64,000 nt of DNA from Nocardia rhizosphaerihabitans (GTDB lineage Bacteria > Actinomycetota > Actinomycetes > Mycobacteriales > Mycobacteriaceae), in contig NZ_BMNE01000004.1 of the NCBI RefSeq assembly GCF_014646295.1, positions 62,001 to 126,000 on the forward strand, read 5' to 3'. The notes beneath the pieces were generated by a model that saw only the letters and a program-made list of their open reading frames with translations, was not told the origin of the DNA and did no database searches. Positions 9,269 to 17,361 of the stretch are shown here, piece after piece. The position numbers and the translations under genes are program-made. Numbering within the stretch: the first letter of the stretch is position 1; each line of letters opens with the position of its first letter.

Positions 9269-9274
9269 TACCCT
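9269..9274 (+). promoter_or_regulatory. -10 box (TACCCT) for a leaderless transcript
   Basis: TACCCT ends 7 bases before the ATG at 9282, the spacing expected if the transcript begins at the start codon. It suggests the DUF6779-like gene has its own promoter in addition to read-through from the folate genes. Confidence 0.45.
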
Positions 9275-9281
9275 GGCCCAC

Positions 9282-10295
9282 ATGGTTTCACCCTCCCGTA
9301 GCACTCCGCCCCGTCGACGGCGGGACGACGCGGGAAAGCTCTTCATCGGCGTGCTCATCCTGCTCGGTCTGACGGCAAGTGTTTTCCTGATCTTCAGCGA
9401 GAACGTCCAATATGTACGAGTAGGCCTGGTAGCGGCCCTGTGGGCGGCCGTGATCGGTGCCCTCGCGGCCACCCGGTATCGCAAGGACGCCGCGGTCGAC
9501 AAGGCCAAGGTGCGCGATCTCCAGACGGTGTACGAGTTGCAGCTCGAACGTGAGATCAACGCGCGCCGCGAGTACGAGATGGGCATCGAGGCGCGGGTGC
9601 GCGCCGAAGTCGGCGCCGACGCCTCCGAGATCGCCGCCCTGCGCGCCGAACTCGCCCTGCTGCGCCAGAACCTGCAGGTCCTGTTCGATGGCGCGCTCCC
9701 CGACGAGCAGCTGGCCCTGCAAGCCGACGCGGTCCGCATCGACGCCCTGCCCGCCGCCGGGTTCGACGCCTTCGACGACGCCGACCACGATTTCGCCGAT
9801 AGCCCGGTGGATGCCAATGCCGCCTGGTTCGGCCCGTGGCAGCAACCCCCCAGCGCACTGAAACCGGTCTTCATGCAACCGGTCTCGGCCAATTTCGCCG
9901 ACCCCTACGACGACCCGGTCACCGCCGAAACCTCCGCGGTCCAGCTCGACGACTACGCCGAAGCCCAGCAGGCCGAAGCCGCCGCCGCGCAACCCGCCGA
10001 GCCGGCGCCGACCCCGGCCAACGGGAAGACCCCGCCGCCGCGCCTGTCGTCCCCGAACACCAGGAAGATCGACGACCTGGGCGAGACGGTCACCCCCGCC
10101 GCCGACGGCGCGCCTGCCCAGAACGACACCACGGAACCCGCGCCCACCGGCACCGCCACCTCGGCCGAGCCCACCACCGGCCCGACCGTCGGCACCAGCT
10201 CCCGCCGCCGTCGGCGCGCCGAAGAAGAGGGCGCCCCACGCCTCTCGGTGGCCGACATCATGGCGAACCTCGAATCGGAGTCCAGCTCTCGATAG
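9282..10295 (+). CDS. DUF6779-like membrane protein
   Basis: A 337-residue protein at the position of M. tuberculosis Rv3604c. Two TM segments near residues 20-38 and 47-63 are followed by a charged, helix-prone region (AKVRDLQTVYELQLEREINARREYE), probably coiled coil to about residue 150. The rest is a long Pro/Ala/Thr/Glu-rich, probably disordered region ending in a basic RRRRRAEEEG stretch and a conserved-looking tail (RLSVADIMANLESE). It may be a membrane-anchored cytoplasmic scaffold; that is inference only. Confidence 0.75.
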   Translation: MVSPSRSTPPRRRRDDAGKLFIGVLILLGLTASVFLIFSENVQYVRVGLVAALWAAVIGALAATRYRKDAAVDKAKVRDLQTVYELQLEREINARREYEMGIEARVRAEVGADASEIAALRAELALLRQNLQVLFDGALPDEQLALQADAVRIDALPAAGFDAFDDADHDFADSPVDANAAWFGPWQQPPSALKPVFMQPVSANFADPYDDPVTAETSAVQLDDYAEAQQAEAAAAQPAEPAPTPANGKTPPPRLSSPNTRKIDDLGETVTPAADGAPAQNDTTEPAPTGTATSAEPTTGPTVGTSSRRRRRAEEEGAPRLSVADIMANLESESSSR

Positions 10296-10547
10296 TCCAG
10301 CTGTCCCGCCTCCCCACGACTTTTGGCCGGACTCGGGCGCGGACTCGGTGACGTCGGCGGCCTGCGGTCGTGGCGGGGTTGCGGTTGCTCGTACCCGGCG
10401 AGTTACCCATGTGCATTGCGAAATCAGTGGTCGCGGGAGAGCTAGATCACGCGGTGGGCCCGTGGCGGTTCGCGGGGACCGCCCGATATCCTCGATCCGT
10501 AACGTCCGGTACCCGCAGCGCGGGACTGGAACGCAATCGAGAGGACA

Positions 10548-11501
10548 ATGTTGACCTCGAGAAGTGTCAATTCCGATGGCGCGAACGTGGGTGTCGACCC
10601 TGCGCCCGCACGACTGACGGTGGGAATCGTCTCGGCGGGACGGGTGGGTTCGGCTCTGGGTGTCGCGCTCGAGCGAGCCGGTCACGTGGTGTTCGGTGTC
10701 GCCGCGATCTCCGATGCCTCGGTGCACCGGGCGCAGACGCGGCTGCCCGATTCCCAGATCCTGCCGGTCGAGCAGATCGCCCAGCGCAGTGAACTGTTGC
10801 TGCTCGCGGTCCCCGATGCCGAGCTGGCGGGCCTGGTCCGCGGTCTGGCGAGCGCGAACGTCGTCCGTCCCGGCACGATCGTGGTGCACACCGCAGGCGC
10901 GAACGGCGTCGGCGTGCTCGCGCCGCTGACCGAGCAGGGCGCGCTCGGCCTGGCGATCCACCCCGCGATGACCTTCACCGGTCACGACGAGGACATCGAT
11001 CGTCTCGCCAACGCCTGCTTCGGTATCACCGCCGCCGACGAGGTCGGTTACGCGATCGGCCAGGCGCTGGTCATCGAGATGGGCGGCGAACCGGTCAAGG
11101 TGTCCGAGGAGCAGCGCACGCTGTACCACGCTGCCCTCGCCCACGGCGCGAATCACCTGGTCACGGTCATCGTCGACGCGGTCTCCGCGCTGCGTGCCGC
11201 CATGGCGGGCCCCGGCCTGCTCGGTCAGCCGGTGGTCGACGACCAGCCCAACGGCCTGCCCGAACGTCTGCTCGCCCCGCTCGTCTCGGCCGCGCTCGAC
11301 AACGCCCTTCGCCGCGGCGGCGCCGCGCTGACCGGCCCGGTCGCCCGCGGTGACGTCGACGCGGTCGCCGCGCACCTGACCGCACTGCAATCGCTGGACG
11401 AGCGCCTGGCCGCGGCATACCGCGCGATGTCGCTGCGCACCGCCGAACTCGCAAAGACCAATCCGGCCCTGCTGGACCTGCTCGCCAAGGAAGGCCACTG
11501 A
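10548..11501 (+). CDS. Rossmann-like/DUF2520 oxidoreductase-type protein
   Basis: A 317-residue protein with an N-terminal Rossmann fold (GIVSAGRVGSALGVAL near residue 25) and a C-terminal DUF2520 helical domain (SEEQRTLYHAALAHGANHLVT). The architecture is like 6-phosphogluconate or ketopantoate reductase-type dehydrogenases. It directly precedes panC with a TGATG overlap, as Rv3603c does in M. tuberculosis, so a part in pantothenate metabolism (perhaps reduction of ketopantoate) is plausible but unproven. The ATG at 10548 has GAGAGGA just upstream. Confidence 0.8.
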   Translation: MLTSRSVNSDGANVGVDPAPARLTVGIVSAGRVGSALGVALERAGHVVFGVAAISDASVHRAQTRLPDSQILPVEQIAQRSELLLLAVPDAELAGLVRGLASANVVRPGTIVVHTAGANGVGVLAPLTEQGALGLAIHPAMTFTGHDEDIDRLANACFGITAADEVGYAIGQALVIEMGGEPVKVSEEQRTLYHAALAHGANHLVTVIVDAVSALRAAMAGPGLLGQPVVDDQPNGLPERLLAPLVSAALDNALRRGGAALTGPVARGDVDAVAAHLTALQSLDERLAAAYRAMSLRTAELAKTNPALLDLLAKEGH

Positions 11502-12457
11502 TGGAACCCAGAGAAGTGCACCACCACCAGGGCGGTCCGCGGGCGACCGGCGCGTACAAGCCCGGCGTGCTGACCGTCCACCACGATCCCGAGGTGCTCG
11601 ACACGGTGACCAAGGCGCTGCGCGGCGCCGGTCGCACGGTCGGTTTCGTGCCGACGATGGGCGCGCTGCACGAGGGCCATCTGCAGCTGATCCGCCAGGC
11701 CAGGCTGACCAACCAGGTCGTGGTCGTCTCGATCTTCGTCAACCCGCTGCAGTTCGGCGCCGACGAGGACCTCGACGCCTACCCGCGCACCCTGGACGCC
11801 GACCTGGAACTGCTCCGGCACGAGGGCGTCGACCTGGTCTTCGCGCCGACCGTGTCCGACATGTACCCCGACGGCCCGCGCACCACCGTGCTGCCCGGCC
11901 CGCTCGGCGCCGAGCTCGAGGGCGGCAGCAGGCCGACGCATTTCGCGGGCATGCTCACCGTCGTCGCGAAGCTGCTCAATATCGCGCACGCCTCCGAGGC
12001 GTACTTCGGCGAGAAGGACTACCAGCAGCTCACGCTGATCCGGCAGATGGTCCGCGACCTGAACATGGACGTCAAGATCGTCGCCTACCCGACGGTCCGC
12101 GAGCCCGACGGTCTCGCCCTGTCCTCGCGCAACCGCTACCTCGATGCCACCCAGCGGGAGGCGGCGCTCGGCCTGTCGGCCGCGCTGGCCGCGGGCAGGC
12201 ACGCCGCCGGTCTCGGCCCCGAGGCGGTCGTGCGGGCCGCGCGCGGCGTGCTCGACGCGGTCGACGGCATCGAGGTCGACTACCTCGAACTGCGTGACAG
12301 CAACCTGGGCCCCGCACCCACCGCGGGCAACGCCCGGCTCCTCGTCGCGGCCAAGGTCGGCGAGACCCGCCTGATCGACAATGCCCCGATTGTCCTCGGC
12401 GCCCAGCTCGACGGGCACCCCGACGCGAACTCCCTGCCTGCCTCGCAGGCGCACTGA
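11501..12457 (+). CDS. panC: Pantothenate synthetase
   Basis: Ligates pantoate to beta-alanine with ATP. The 318-residue protein contains FVPTMGALHEGHLQLI (the HXGH-like nucleotide motif), SIFVNPLQFG, FGEKDYQQL (KMSKS-like region follows) and LALSSRNRYL. The first 30 residues form an extra N-terminal extension. It overlaps the DUF2520 gene by one base and is 14 bases before panD. Confidence 0.96.
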   Translation: MEPREVHHHQGGPRATGAYKPGVLTVHHDPEVLDTVTKALRGAGRTVGFVPTMGALHEGHLQLIRQARLTNQVVVVSIFVNPLQFGADEDLDAYPRTLDADLELLRHEGVDLVFAPTVSDMYPDGPRTTVLPGPLGAELEGGSRPTHFAGMLTVVAKLLNIAHASEAYFGEKDYQQLTLIRQMVRDLNMDVKIVAYPTVREPDGLALSSRNRYLDATQREAALGLSAALAAGRHAAGLGPEAVVRAARGVLDAVDGIEVDYLELRDSNLGPAPTAGNARLLVAAKVGETRLIDNAPIVLGAQLDGHPDANSLPASQAH

Positions 12458-12471
12458 GAAAGGCGACGACG

Positions 12472-12891
12472 ATGTTGCGCACCATGATGAAGTCGAAGAT
12501 CCACCGTGCCACGGTGACCCATGCCGACCTGCACTATGTGGGTTCGGTGACCGTCGACCAGGATCTGCTCGACGCCGCCGATCTGCTCGAGGGCGAGCAG
12601 GTCTGCATCGTCGACATCGACAACGGCGCCCGCCTCGAGACCTACGTGATCGCGGGCGAGCGCGGTTCGGGCGTGATCGGGATCAACGGCGCCGCCGCCC
12701 ATCTCGTGCACCCCGGTGACCTGGTCATCCTCATCGCCTACGGCCAGATGGACGAGCAGGAACTGCGCGACTACGACCCCAAGGTGGTCTTCGTCGACGA
12801 CCGCAACCGCCCCGTGGAGCTCGGTTCGGACCCGGCGCACGCGCCCGAGGGTTCCGGCCTGACCTCCCCGCGCTCCCTGTCGTTCGCCTGA
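12472..12891 (+). CDS. panD: Aspartate 1-decarboxylase proenzyme
   Basis: Makes beta-alanine for PanC. The 139-residue proenzyme self-cleaves between Gly24 and Ser25 (HYVGSVTV) to give the pyruvoyl cofactor. Other conserved parts are the N-terminal MLRTMMKSKIHRATVT, GINGAAAHL and DLVILIAYG. An AAAGGCGACG segment lies before the ATG. The C-terminal tail beyond residue 115 is variable. Confidence 0.96.
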   Translation: MLRTMMKSKIHRATVTHADLHYVGSVTVDQDLLDAADLLEGEQVCIVDIDNGARLETYVIAGERGSGVIGINGAAAHLVHPGDLVILIAYGQMDEQELRDYDPKVVFVDDRNRPVELGSDPAHAPEGSGLTSPRSLSFA

Positions 12892-12910
12892 GCGCGGCGG
12901 GGGGACTGCG

Positions 12911-13693
12911 ATGCTGCTGACGATCGACGTCCGCAACACCGGAATCGAACTCGGCCTGTTCTCCGGCAGCGGCGAGCACGCGAAACTGGTGCGGCACTGG
13001 CGTATCCACACCAATCCGCTGCTCACCGCCGACGAGTTCGCCATGCAGGTGCGTGGCCTGGTCGGCGACGAGATCGACCAGGTGGTCGGCGTCTCGGCGC
13101 TGTCGACGGTGCCGCCGGTGCTGCGTGAGCTGCGCACGATGCTCGCGCGCTACTGGGCGCATGTGCCGCACGTGCTGGTGGAACCCGGTGTGCGGACCGG
13201 CATCCCGCTGCTGGTCGACAACCCGAAGGAAGTCGGCGCCGACCGCATCGTCAACTGCCTCGCCGCGTTCCGCCGCTTCGGCGGTCCCGCGATCGTTGTC
13301 GATTTCGGCACCGCGATCTGCGTCGACCTGGTCTCGGCCAAGGGCGAGTTCCTCGGCGGCGTGATCGCACCCGGCGTGGAGATCTCCACCGAGGCGCTGG
13401 TCGAACGCAGCGCGCTGCGCCGGGTCGAGCTCACCCGCCCGCGCTCGGTGCTGGGCAAGAACAGCATGGAGTGCATGCAGTCCGGCGCGGTGTTCGGTTT
13501 CGCCGGCCTGGTCGACGGCCTGATCGACCGGATTCGCGACGAGTTCGACGCGTTCTCCGGCACCGATGTCACCGTCGTCGCCACCGGTGCGGGCGCGCCG
13601 CTGATCGTCCCGGAATCGGAGACGATCGACCAGCACGAGCCGCATCTGACGCTGACCGGCCTGCGCCACGTCTACGAACGCAACAAGAAGTGA
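12911..13693 (+). CDS. coaX: Type III pantothenate kinase
   Basis: Phosphorylates pantothenate, the first step of coenzyme A synthesis. The 260-residue protein has the ASKHA-fold pieces LLTIDVRNTGIELGLF at the N-terminus, GADRIVNCLAAF, VVDFGTAICVDLV and GGVIAPGVEIS. It ends the panC-panD-coaX run. The promoter and leader peptide of the next operon begin within 60 bases of its stop. Confidence 0.94.
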   Translation: MLLTIDVRNTGIELGLFSGSGEHAKLVRHWRIHTNPLLTADEFAMQVRGLVGDEIDQVVGVSALSTVPPVLRELRTMLARYWAHVPHVLVEPGVRTGIPLLVDNPKEVGADRIVNCLAAFRRFGGPAIVVDFGTAICVDLVSAKGEFLGGVIAPGVEISTEALVERSALRRVELTRPRSVLGKNSMECMQSGAVFGFAGLVDGLIDRIRDEFDAFSGTDVTVVATGAGAPLIVPESETIDQHEPHLTLTGLRHVYERNKK

Positions 13694-13734
13694 CTGTGGT
13701 GCAGGTCATTTTCGCCGTAGCGCGCGTCAACTGC

Positions 13735-13740
13735 TAAACT
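13735..13740 (+). promoter_or_regulatory. -10 box (TAAACT) of the cysteine leader transcript
   Basis: TAAACT is a strong TANNNT box ending 7 bases before the GTG at 13748, which puts the transcript start at the start codon of the leader peptide. Confidence 0.6.
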
Positions 13741-13747
13741 CTCGCTC

Positions 13748-13789
13748 GTGTACTTCCGTGTGAGCACCCAGGAGTGTTGTCGAGGCTGA
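13748..13789 (+). CDS. Leaderless 13-residue leader peptide with tandem cysteines
   Basis: GTG at 13748 opens a 13-codon frame reading M-Y-F-R-V-S-T-Q-E-C-C-R-G and a stop at 13787-13789. Two adjacent TGT codons (13775-13780) sit just before a hairpin. Short leaderless ORFs with consecutive Cys codons are known in mycobacteria as cysteine-responsive attenuators of sulfur operons. The downstream genes here (cysteine dioxygenase-like cupin, rhodanese) are sulfur genes, which fits. It is too short for normal gene finders; the call rests on promoter spacing, tandem Cys codons and the overlapping secondary structure. Confidence 0.7.
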   Translation: MYFRVSTQECCRG

Positions 13790-13829
13790 CCTGCCTCGAC
13801 CGTTCGAGGCTGATGTTTTCCCCTCGACC
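13779..13829 (+). promoter_or_regulatory. Putative attenuator with four alternating pairing segments
   Basis: Segment 1 GTCGAGGC (13779-13786) pairs perfectly with segment 2 GCCTCGAC (13793-13800). Segment 2 can instead pair with segment 3 TCGAGGC (13804-13810). Segment 3 can pair with segment 4 CCTCGA (13822-13827). Segment 1 overlaps the second Cys codon, so a ribosome stalled on the TGT codons would cover it and change which pairs form. There is no T-run, so control is more likely of the ribosome binding site near 13842-13849 than of intrinsic termination. Confidence 0.55.
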
Positions 13830-13855
13830 GATTCACACCTCCTGGAGATTCGCTC

Positions 13856-14452
13856 ATGCGTTCTTCTGTCCTTTCCCTTTCGTCCGCGCGCGACGGCTAT
13901 TCGGCGACACCCCCGCTCGACCGGGCGGTGGCTTCGGCATTGCCGACCCGATTGCGGCCCGCTGACCTGCTGCGTCTCACCGACGAAGGCGCCGAAGACG
14001 TCCTCGCGGGCCGCTACGACCACCTGCTGCCCGACGACGGCATCTGGCCGTCGGACGAACGCTGGGCCACCCGGCTGATCGCCGACGACGAGGTCGATGT
14101 CTGGCTGATCAGCTGGACGCCGGGAAAATCCACCGAATTGCACGATCACGCCGGTTCCCTCGGCGCGCTCACCGTGCTCAGCGGCGCGCTCTCGGAATTC
14201 CGCTGGAATGGCTCGGAGTTGCGCAGGCGCACGCTCGCCGCGGGCGATCAGGCCTCGTTCCCGATCGGCTGGGTCCACGATGTGGTGCGCGCGCCCGCCG
14301 CCGCCGAATCCGTCGGCCCGCTCGACCCCACGCTGAGCGTGCACGCCTATTCCCCGCCGTTGTCGGCCATGTCCTATTACGAGGTGACCGGTCACGGCAC
14401 CTTGCGGCGAACCAAAACCGTCCTCACCGACCAGCCCGAAGGTGACCTGTGA
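13856..14452 (+). CDS. Cysteine dioxygenase family cupin
   Basis: A 198-residue cupin. The iron ligands fit cysteine dioxygenase: His96 and His98 in LHDHAGS and His141 in GWVHDVV, with a conserved tyrosine nearby in HAYSPPL. The expected reaction is oxidation of cysteine to cysteine sulfinate, but the substrate of actinobacterial relatives is often untested. A TGGAG precedes the ATG. It is followed by the rhodanese with a one-base overlap, and preceded by the cysteine leader peptide. Confidence 0.8.
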   Translation: MRSSVLSLSSARDGYSATPPLDRAVASALPTRLRPADLLRLTDEGAEDVLAGRYDHLLPDDGIWPSDERWATRLIADDEVDVWLISWTPGKSTELHDHAGSLGALTVLSGALSEFRWNGSELRRRTLAAGDQASFPIGWVHDVVRAPAAAESVGPLDPTLSVHAYSPPLSAMSYYEVTGHGTLRRTKTVLTDQPEGDL

Positions 14453-14883
14453 TGAGTCGTTTGACGATTGATCAGATGCTCGAGAACGCCCGCGCCGACC
14501 TACGCAGGCTCTACGTCTACGACCTACCCTCGGCATTGGCCAGGGGCGCGATTCTGGTGGACATCCGCCCGGCCGCGCAGCGTGTTCGTGAGGGTTCACT
14601 ACCCGGCGCGCTGGTCATCGAACGCAATGTCCTGGAATGGCGCCTCGATCCGACCTCGTCGGCCCGTTTGTCGCTGGCCGCCGACCACGACGTGGAATGG
14701 ATCATCTTCTGCTCGGAGGGCTACACCTCGAGTTTGGCCGCGGCCTCGTTGCAGCAGCTCGGTTTGCATCGGGCGACCGACCTGATCGGCGGGTATCAGG
14801 CGCTGAAGTCCGCGGGGTTGTTGACTGTTGCGGTGGGGGCGCCGCACTTTGCTCGTGAGGTGAATGCGCTGGCCTCGCTGTAG
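14452..14883 (+). CDS. Rhodanese-like domain protein
   Basis: A 143-residue single-domain rhodanese. The active-site cysteine is Cys87 in FCSEGYTSS; the entry motif VDIRPAAQRVREGSLPGAL and the IGGYQALKSAGL C-terminal part are typical. Likely a sulfurtransferase acting on persulfide or thiosulfate. The ATG at 14452 overlaps the cupin stop (TGATG); a GTG one codon upstream is equally open. Its pairing with the cupin suggests handling of sulfur released from cysteine. Confidence 0.85.
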   Translation: MSRLTIDQMLENARADLRRLYVYDLPSALARGAILVDIRPAAQRVREGSLPGALVIERNVLEWRLDPTSSARLSLAADHDVEWIIFCSEGYTSSLAAASLQQLGLHRATDLIGGYQALKSAGLLTVAVGAPHFAREVNALASL

Positions 14884-15113
14884 CAGCGCCTCGGCTGGTG
14901 GCTGGGCGCCTGACCGGCAGCCCGGCCACCGCTCGTCGGGGGTGGCGGGTGGGGTGAGTTGGGTTGTCTGCGTGCGGATTCGGGGCCTGCCGCGGCGGGG
15001 GATTGTTTCGATGGTGTGACGTGGATTGCATTCGGCCGAGGAATGGCCGGTGCGATGTCCGGTTTCCGTCTAGTCGTCTACGGGCAGGTCGCTAATACAT
15101 TTCCGGCGCACGC

Positions 15114-15119
15114 TACTGT
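15114..15119 (+). promoter_or_regulatory. Possible -10 box (TACTGT) for lysS
   Basis: TACTGT ends 8 bases before the GTG of lysS and no Shine-Dalgarno sequence is evident, so a leaderless lysS mRNA is plausible. The remaining 14884-15113 stretch shows nothing else recognisable. Confidence 0.35.
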
Positions 15120-15127
15120 TATCGGAT

Positions 15128-16666
15128 GTGAGCACCCCTAACCCCGCCGCAACCGGCCGCGCCGTCAGTTCCGCCGTGGACAGTGATGTCCCCGAGCAGA
15201 TGCGGATTCGCCGGGACAAGCGGGAGCGGCTGCTCGCCGAGGGCGGTCAGGCCTACCCGGTGGTGGTGCCACGCACCCACACACTGGCCGAAATCCGTGC
15301 CGCCTACCCGGATCTGGAGCCCGATACCCAGACCGGCCTCCAGGCGGGCATCGCGGGCCGCGTCATTTTCGTCCGTAATACCGGCAAGCTGTGCTTCGCC
15401 ACGCTGCAGGAGGGCGACGGCACCAAGCTGCAGGCGATGATCAGCCTCAACGGCGTCGGCGCCGACGCGCTGGCCGCCTGGAAGTCCGATGTGGACCTCG
15501 GCGACTTCGTCTACGTGCACGGCGAGGTCATCTCCTCGCGCACCGGTGAATTGAGCGTCATGGCCGATTCCTGGTCGATGGCGGCCAAGTCGCTGCGCCC
15601 GCTGCCGGTGGCGCACAAGGAGATGAACGAGGAGTCGCGCGTCCGGCAGCGCTATGTCGACCTGATCGTGCGCCCCGAGGCCAGGGAAATGGCCCGTACC
15701 CGCGTGAACGTGGTCCGCGCGCTGCGCACCGCGCTCGAGCGCCGCGGCTTCCTCGAGGTCGAGACCCCGATGCTGCAGACCATCCACGGCGGCGCCGCCG
15801 CGCGCCCCTTCGTCACCCATTCCAATGCGCTGGACATGGAGTTGTTCCTGCGTATCGCGCCGGAGCTGTTCCTGAAGCGCTGTGTGGTCGGTGGCCTGGA
15901 GAAGGTCTTCGAGATCAACCGGAACTTCCGCAACGAGGGCGCCGACTCGACCCATTCGCCCGAGTTCGCGATGCTGGAAACCTACGAGGCTTACGGCACC
16001 TACGACGACTCGGCGACGATGACCCGGGAATTGATCCAGGAAGTCGCGCAGGAGGCATTCGGCACCCTGCTGGTGACGCTTGCCGACGGCACGGAATATG
16101 ATCTCGGCGGCGAGTGGACGACGGTCGAGATGTATCCGTCGCTGTCGGAGTCCATCGGTGTCGAGGTGACTCCGGAAACCAGTGTCGAGGAATTGCTCGC
16201 GCTGGCCGATCGGGTCGGTCTGGAAATTCCTGCGGGCAAGGGCTACGGACACGGCAAACTTGTCGAAGAACTGTGGGAACATGCCTATGGCGACAAGCTC
16301 TACGCGCCGACTTTCGTCCGTGACTTCCCGGTGGAGACCTCACCGCTGACCCGTCAGCATCGCAGCAAGTCCGGTGTCACGGAGAAGTGGGACCTGTATG
16401 TTCGCGGCTTCGAGTTGGCAACGGGCTATTCGGAGTTGGTCGACCCGGTGATCCAGCGGGAACGGTTCGTCGATCAGGCGAGGCTGGCCGCCGCCGGCGA
16501 CGACGAGGCCATGGTGCTCGACGAAGACTTCCTAGCCGCGATGGAACACGGCATGCCGCCGACTACCGGAACCGGTATGGGAATCGATCGCTTGTTGATG
16601 GCACTCACGGGTTTGGGAATCCGGGAAACGATCCTGTTCCCGATTGTTCGTCCGGCTAGTCGCTGA
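15128..16666 (+). CDS. lysS: Lysyl-tRNA synthetase, class II
   Basis: A 512-residue class II synthetase charging tRNA-Lys. The N-terminal OB-fold anticodon-binding domain spans about residues 60-165 (GIAGRVIFVRNTGKLCFATL). Catalytic motif 1 lies around FLEVETPMLQ, motif 2 is FRNEGADSTHSPEFAMLE, and motif 3 is GMGIDRLLMALTG near the C-terminus. The GTG start is set by the frame and the TACTGT box. It is followed by lsr2 and clpC as in M. tuberculosis. Confidence 0.96.
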   Translation: MSTPNPAATGRAVSSAVDSDVPEQMRIRRDKRERLLAEGGQAYPVVVPRTHTLAEIRAAYPDLEPDTQTGLQAGIAGRVIFVRNTGKLCFATLQEGDGTKLQAMISLNGVGADALAAWKSDVDLGDFVYVHGEVISSRTGELSVMADSWSMAAKSLRPLPVAHKEMNEESRVRQRYVDLIVRPEAREMARTRVNVVRALRTALERRGFLEVETPMLQTIHGGAAARPFVTHSNALDMELFLRIAPELFLKRCVVGGLEKVFEINRNFRNEGADSTHSPEFAMLETYEAYGTYDDSATMTRELIQEVAQEAFGTLLVTLADGTEYDLGGEWTTVEMYPSLSESIGVEVTPETSVEELLALADRVGLEIPAGKGYGHGKLVEELWEHAYGDKLYAPTFVRDFPVETSPLTRQHRSKSGVTEKWDLYVRGFELATGYSELVDPVIQRERFVDQARLAAAGDDEAMVLDEDFLAAMEHGMPPTTGTGMGIDRLLMALTGLGIRETILFPIVRPASR

Positions 16667-16781
16667 CCAGTCAATTTGCGGGGCGAAGGCCTCGTGTTGG
16701 AATTTTCGTAAATCGAGGTATTCTTGCCTCGGGTATTCGGCCTGGAGGCAGGCTTGACGATTTCGAGAGGACGTTCATCTC

Positions 16782-17144
16782 ATGGCAAAGAAGGTCACCG
16801 TTAGCCTGATCGACGATGTCGACGGTGAGTCCATCGCGGACGAAACCATCGAGTTCGCTATCGATGGCGTGTCGTACGAGATCGACCTGTCGGAGGCTAA
16901 CGCGGCGCGCCTGCGCGAAGGCTTGGACGAGTGGGTCGCCAACGCCCGTCGCGTGAGTGGCCGTCGCCGGGTGAAGGCGGCAGGCGCCCCCGCGCCGCAG
17001 GGCAAGAGCCGTGTTTCCATGGACCGGGAACAGAGCGCCGCAATTCGTGAATGGGCCCGTCGCAAGGGCCACAAGGTCTCCGCCCGCGGCCGCATCTCGG
17101 CCGATATCACCGAGGCGTACAACAAGGAAGTCGGCAAGGCCTGA
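16782..17144 (+). CDS. lsr2: Nucleoid-associated protein Lsr2
   Basis: A 120-residue H-NS-like protein that bridges DNA and silences AT-rich, often horizontally acquired genes. The N-terminal oligomerisation part begins MAKKVTVSLIDDVDGE; the C-terminal DNA-binding part has the RGR motif at 102-104 (SARGRISADI), which enters the minor groove. The protein is characteristic of Actinobacteria and supports the assignment of the host. The lower-GC type VII cassette at 51.7-54.8 kb would be a natural Lsr2 target. Confidence 0.97.
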   Translation: MAKKVTVSLIDDVDGESIADETIEFAIDGVSYEIDLSEANAARLREGLDEWVANARRVSGRRRVKAAGAPAPQGKSRVSMDREQSAAIREWARRKGHKVSARGRISADITEAYNKEVGKA

Positions 17145-17178
17145 ACATCGGGCGCACGCCGCGCCGAGCTCGTACTCG

Positions 17179-17234
17179 CGCCTGAGGGGCTGAAATCGGG
17201 CAGGGATTCCCTGTCGGTCTCGGCCCCTCAGGCG
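17179..17234 (+). terminator. Hairpin downstream of lsr2
   Basis: A perfect 12-base inverted repeat: CGCCTGAGGGGC at 17179-17190 pairs with GCCCCTCAGGCG at 17223-17234. Inside the loop is a second perfect stem, CAGGGA (17201-17206) with TCCCTG (17208-17213). No T-run follows, so it would be a stem-only terminator or an mRNA 3'-end stabiliser. Confidence 0.6.
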
Positions 17235-17361
17235 TATCCGAAGTCGCTGGTGGGCAGGGTTTTCCGGGGCAAGGCGCCCGAGCGATAGAATGTGTGGGCT
17301 GAAGGGGGCCACCGAGGCAGGTGAGGGCACTGGCGGTATGGAGAGATGAGGTATCGGCGCA

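Noticed and set aside
9288..11498. 736-codon reverse open frame over the DUF6779 and DUF2520 genes
   Set aside because: It is a codon-bias shadow of two genes on the plus strand, with no recognisable domain.
13779..13800. Leader hairpin considered as an intrinsic terminator of coaX
   Set aside because: It lies downstream of a new promoter and overlaps the Cys codons of a leader peptide; there is no T-run.
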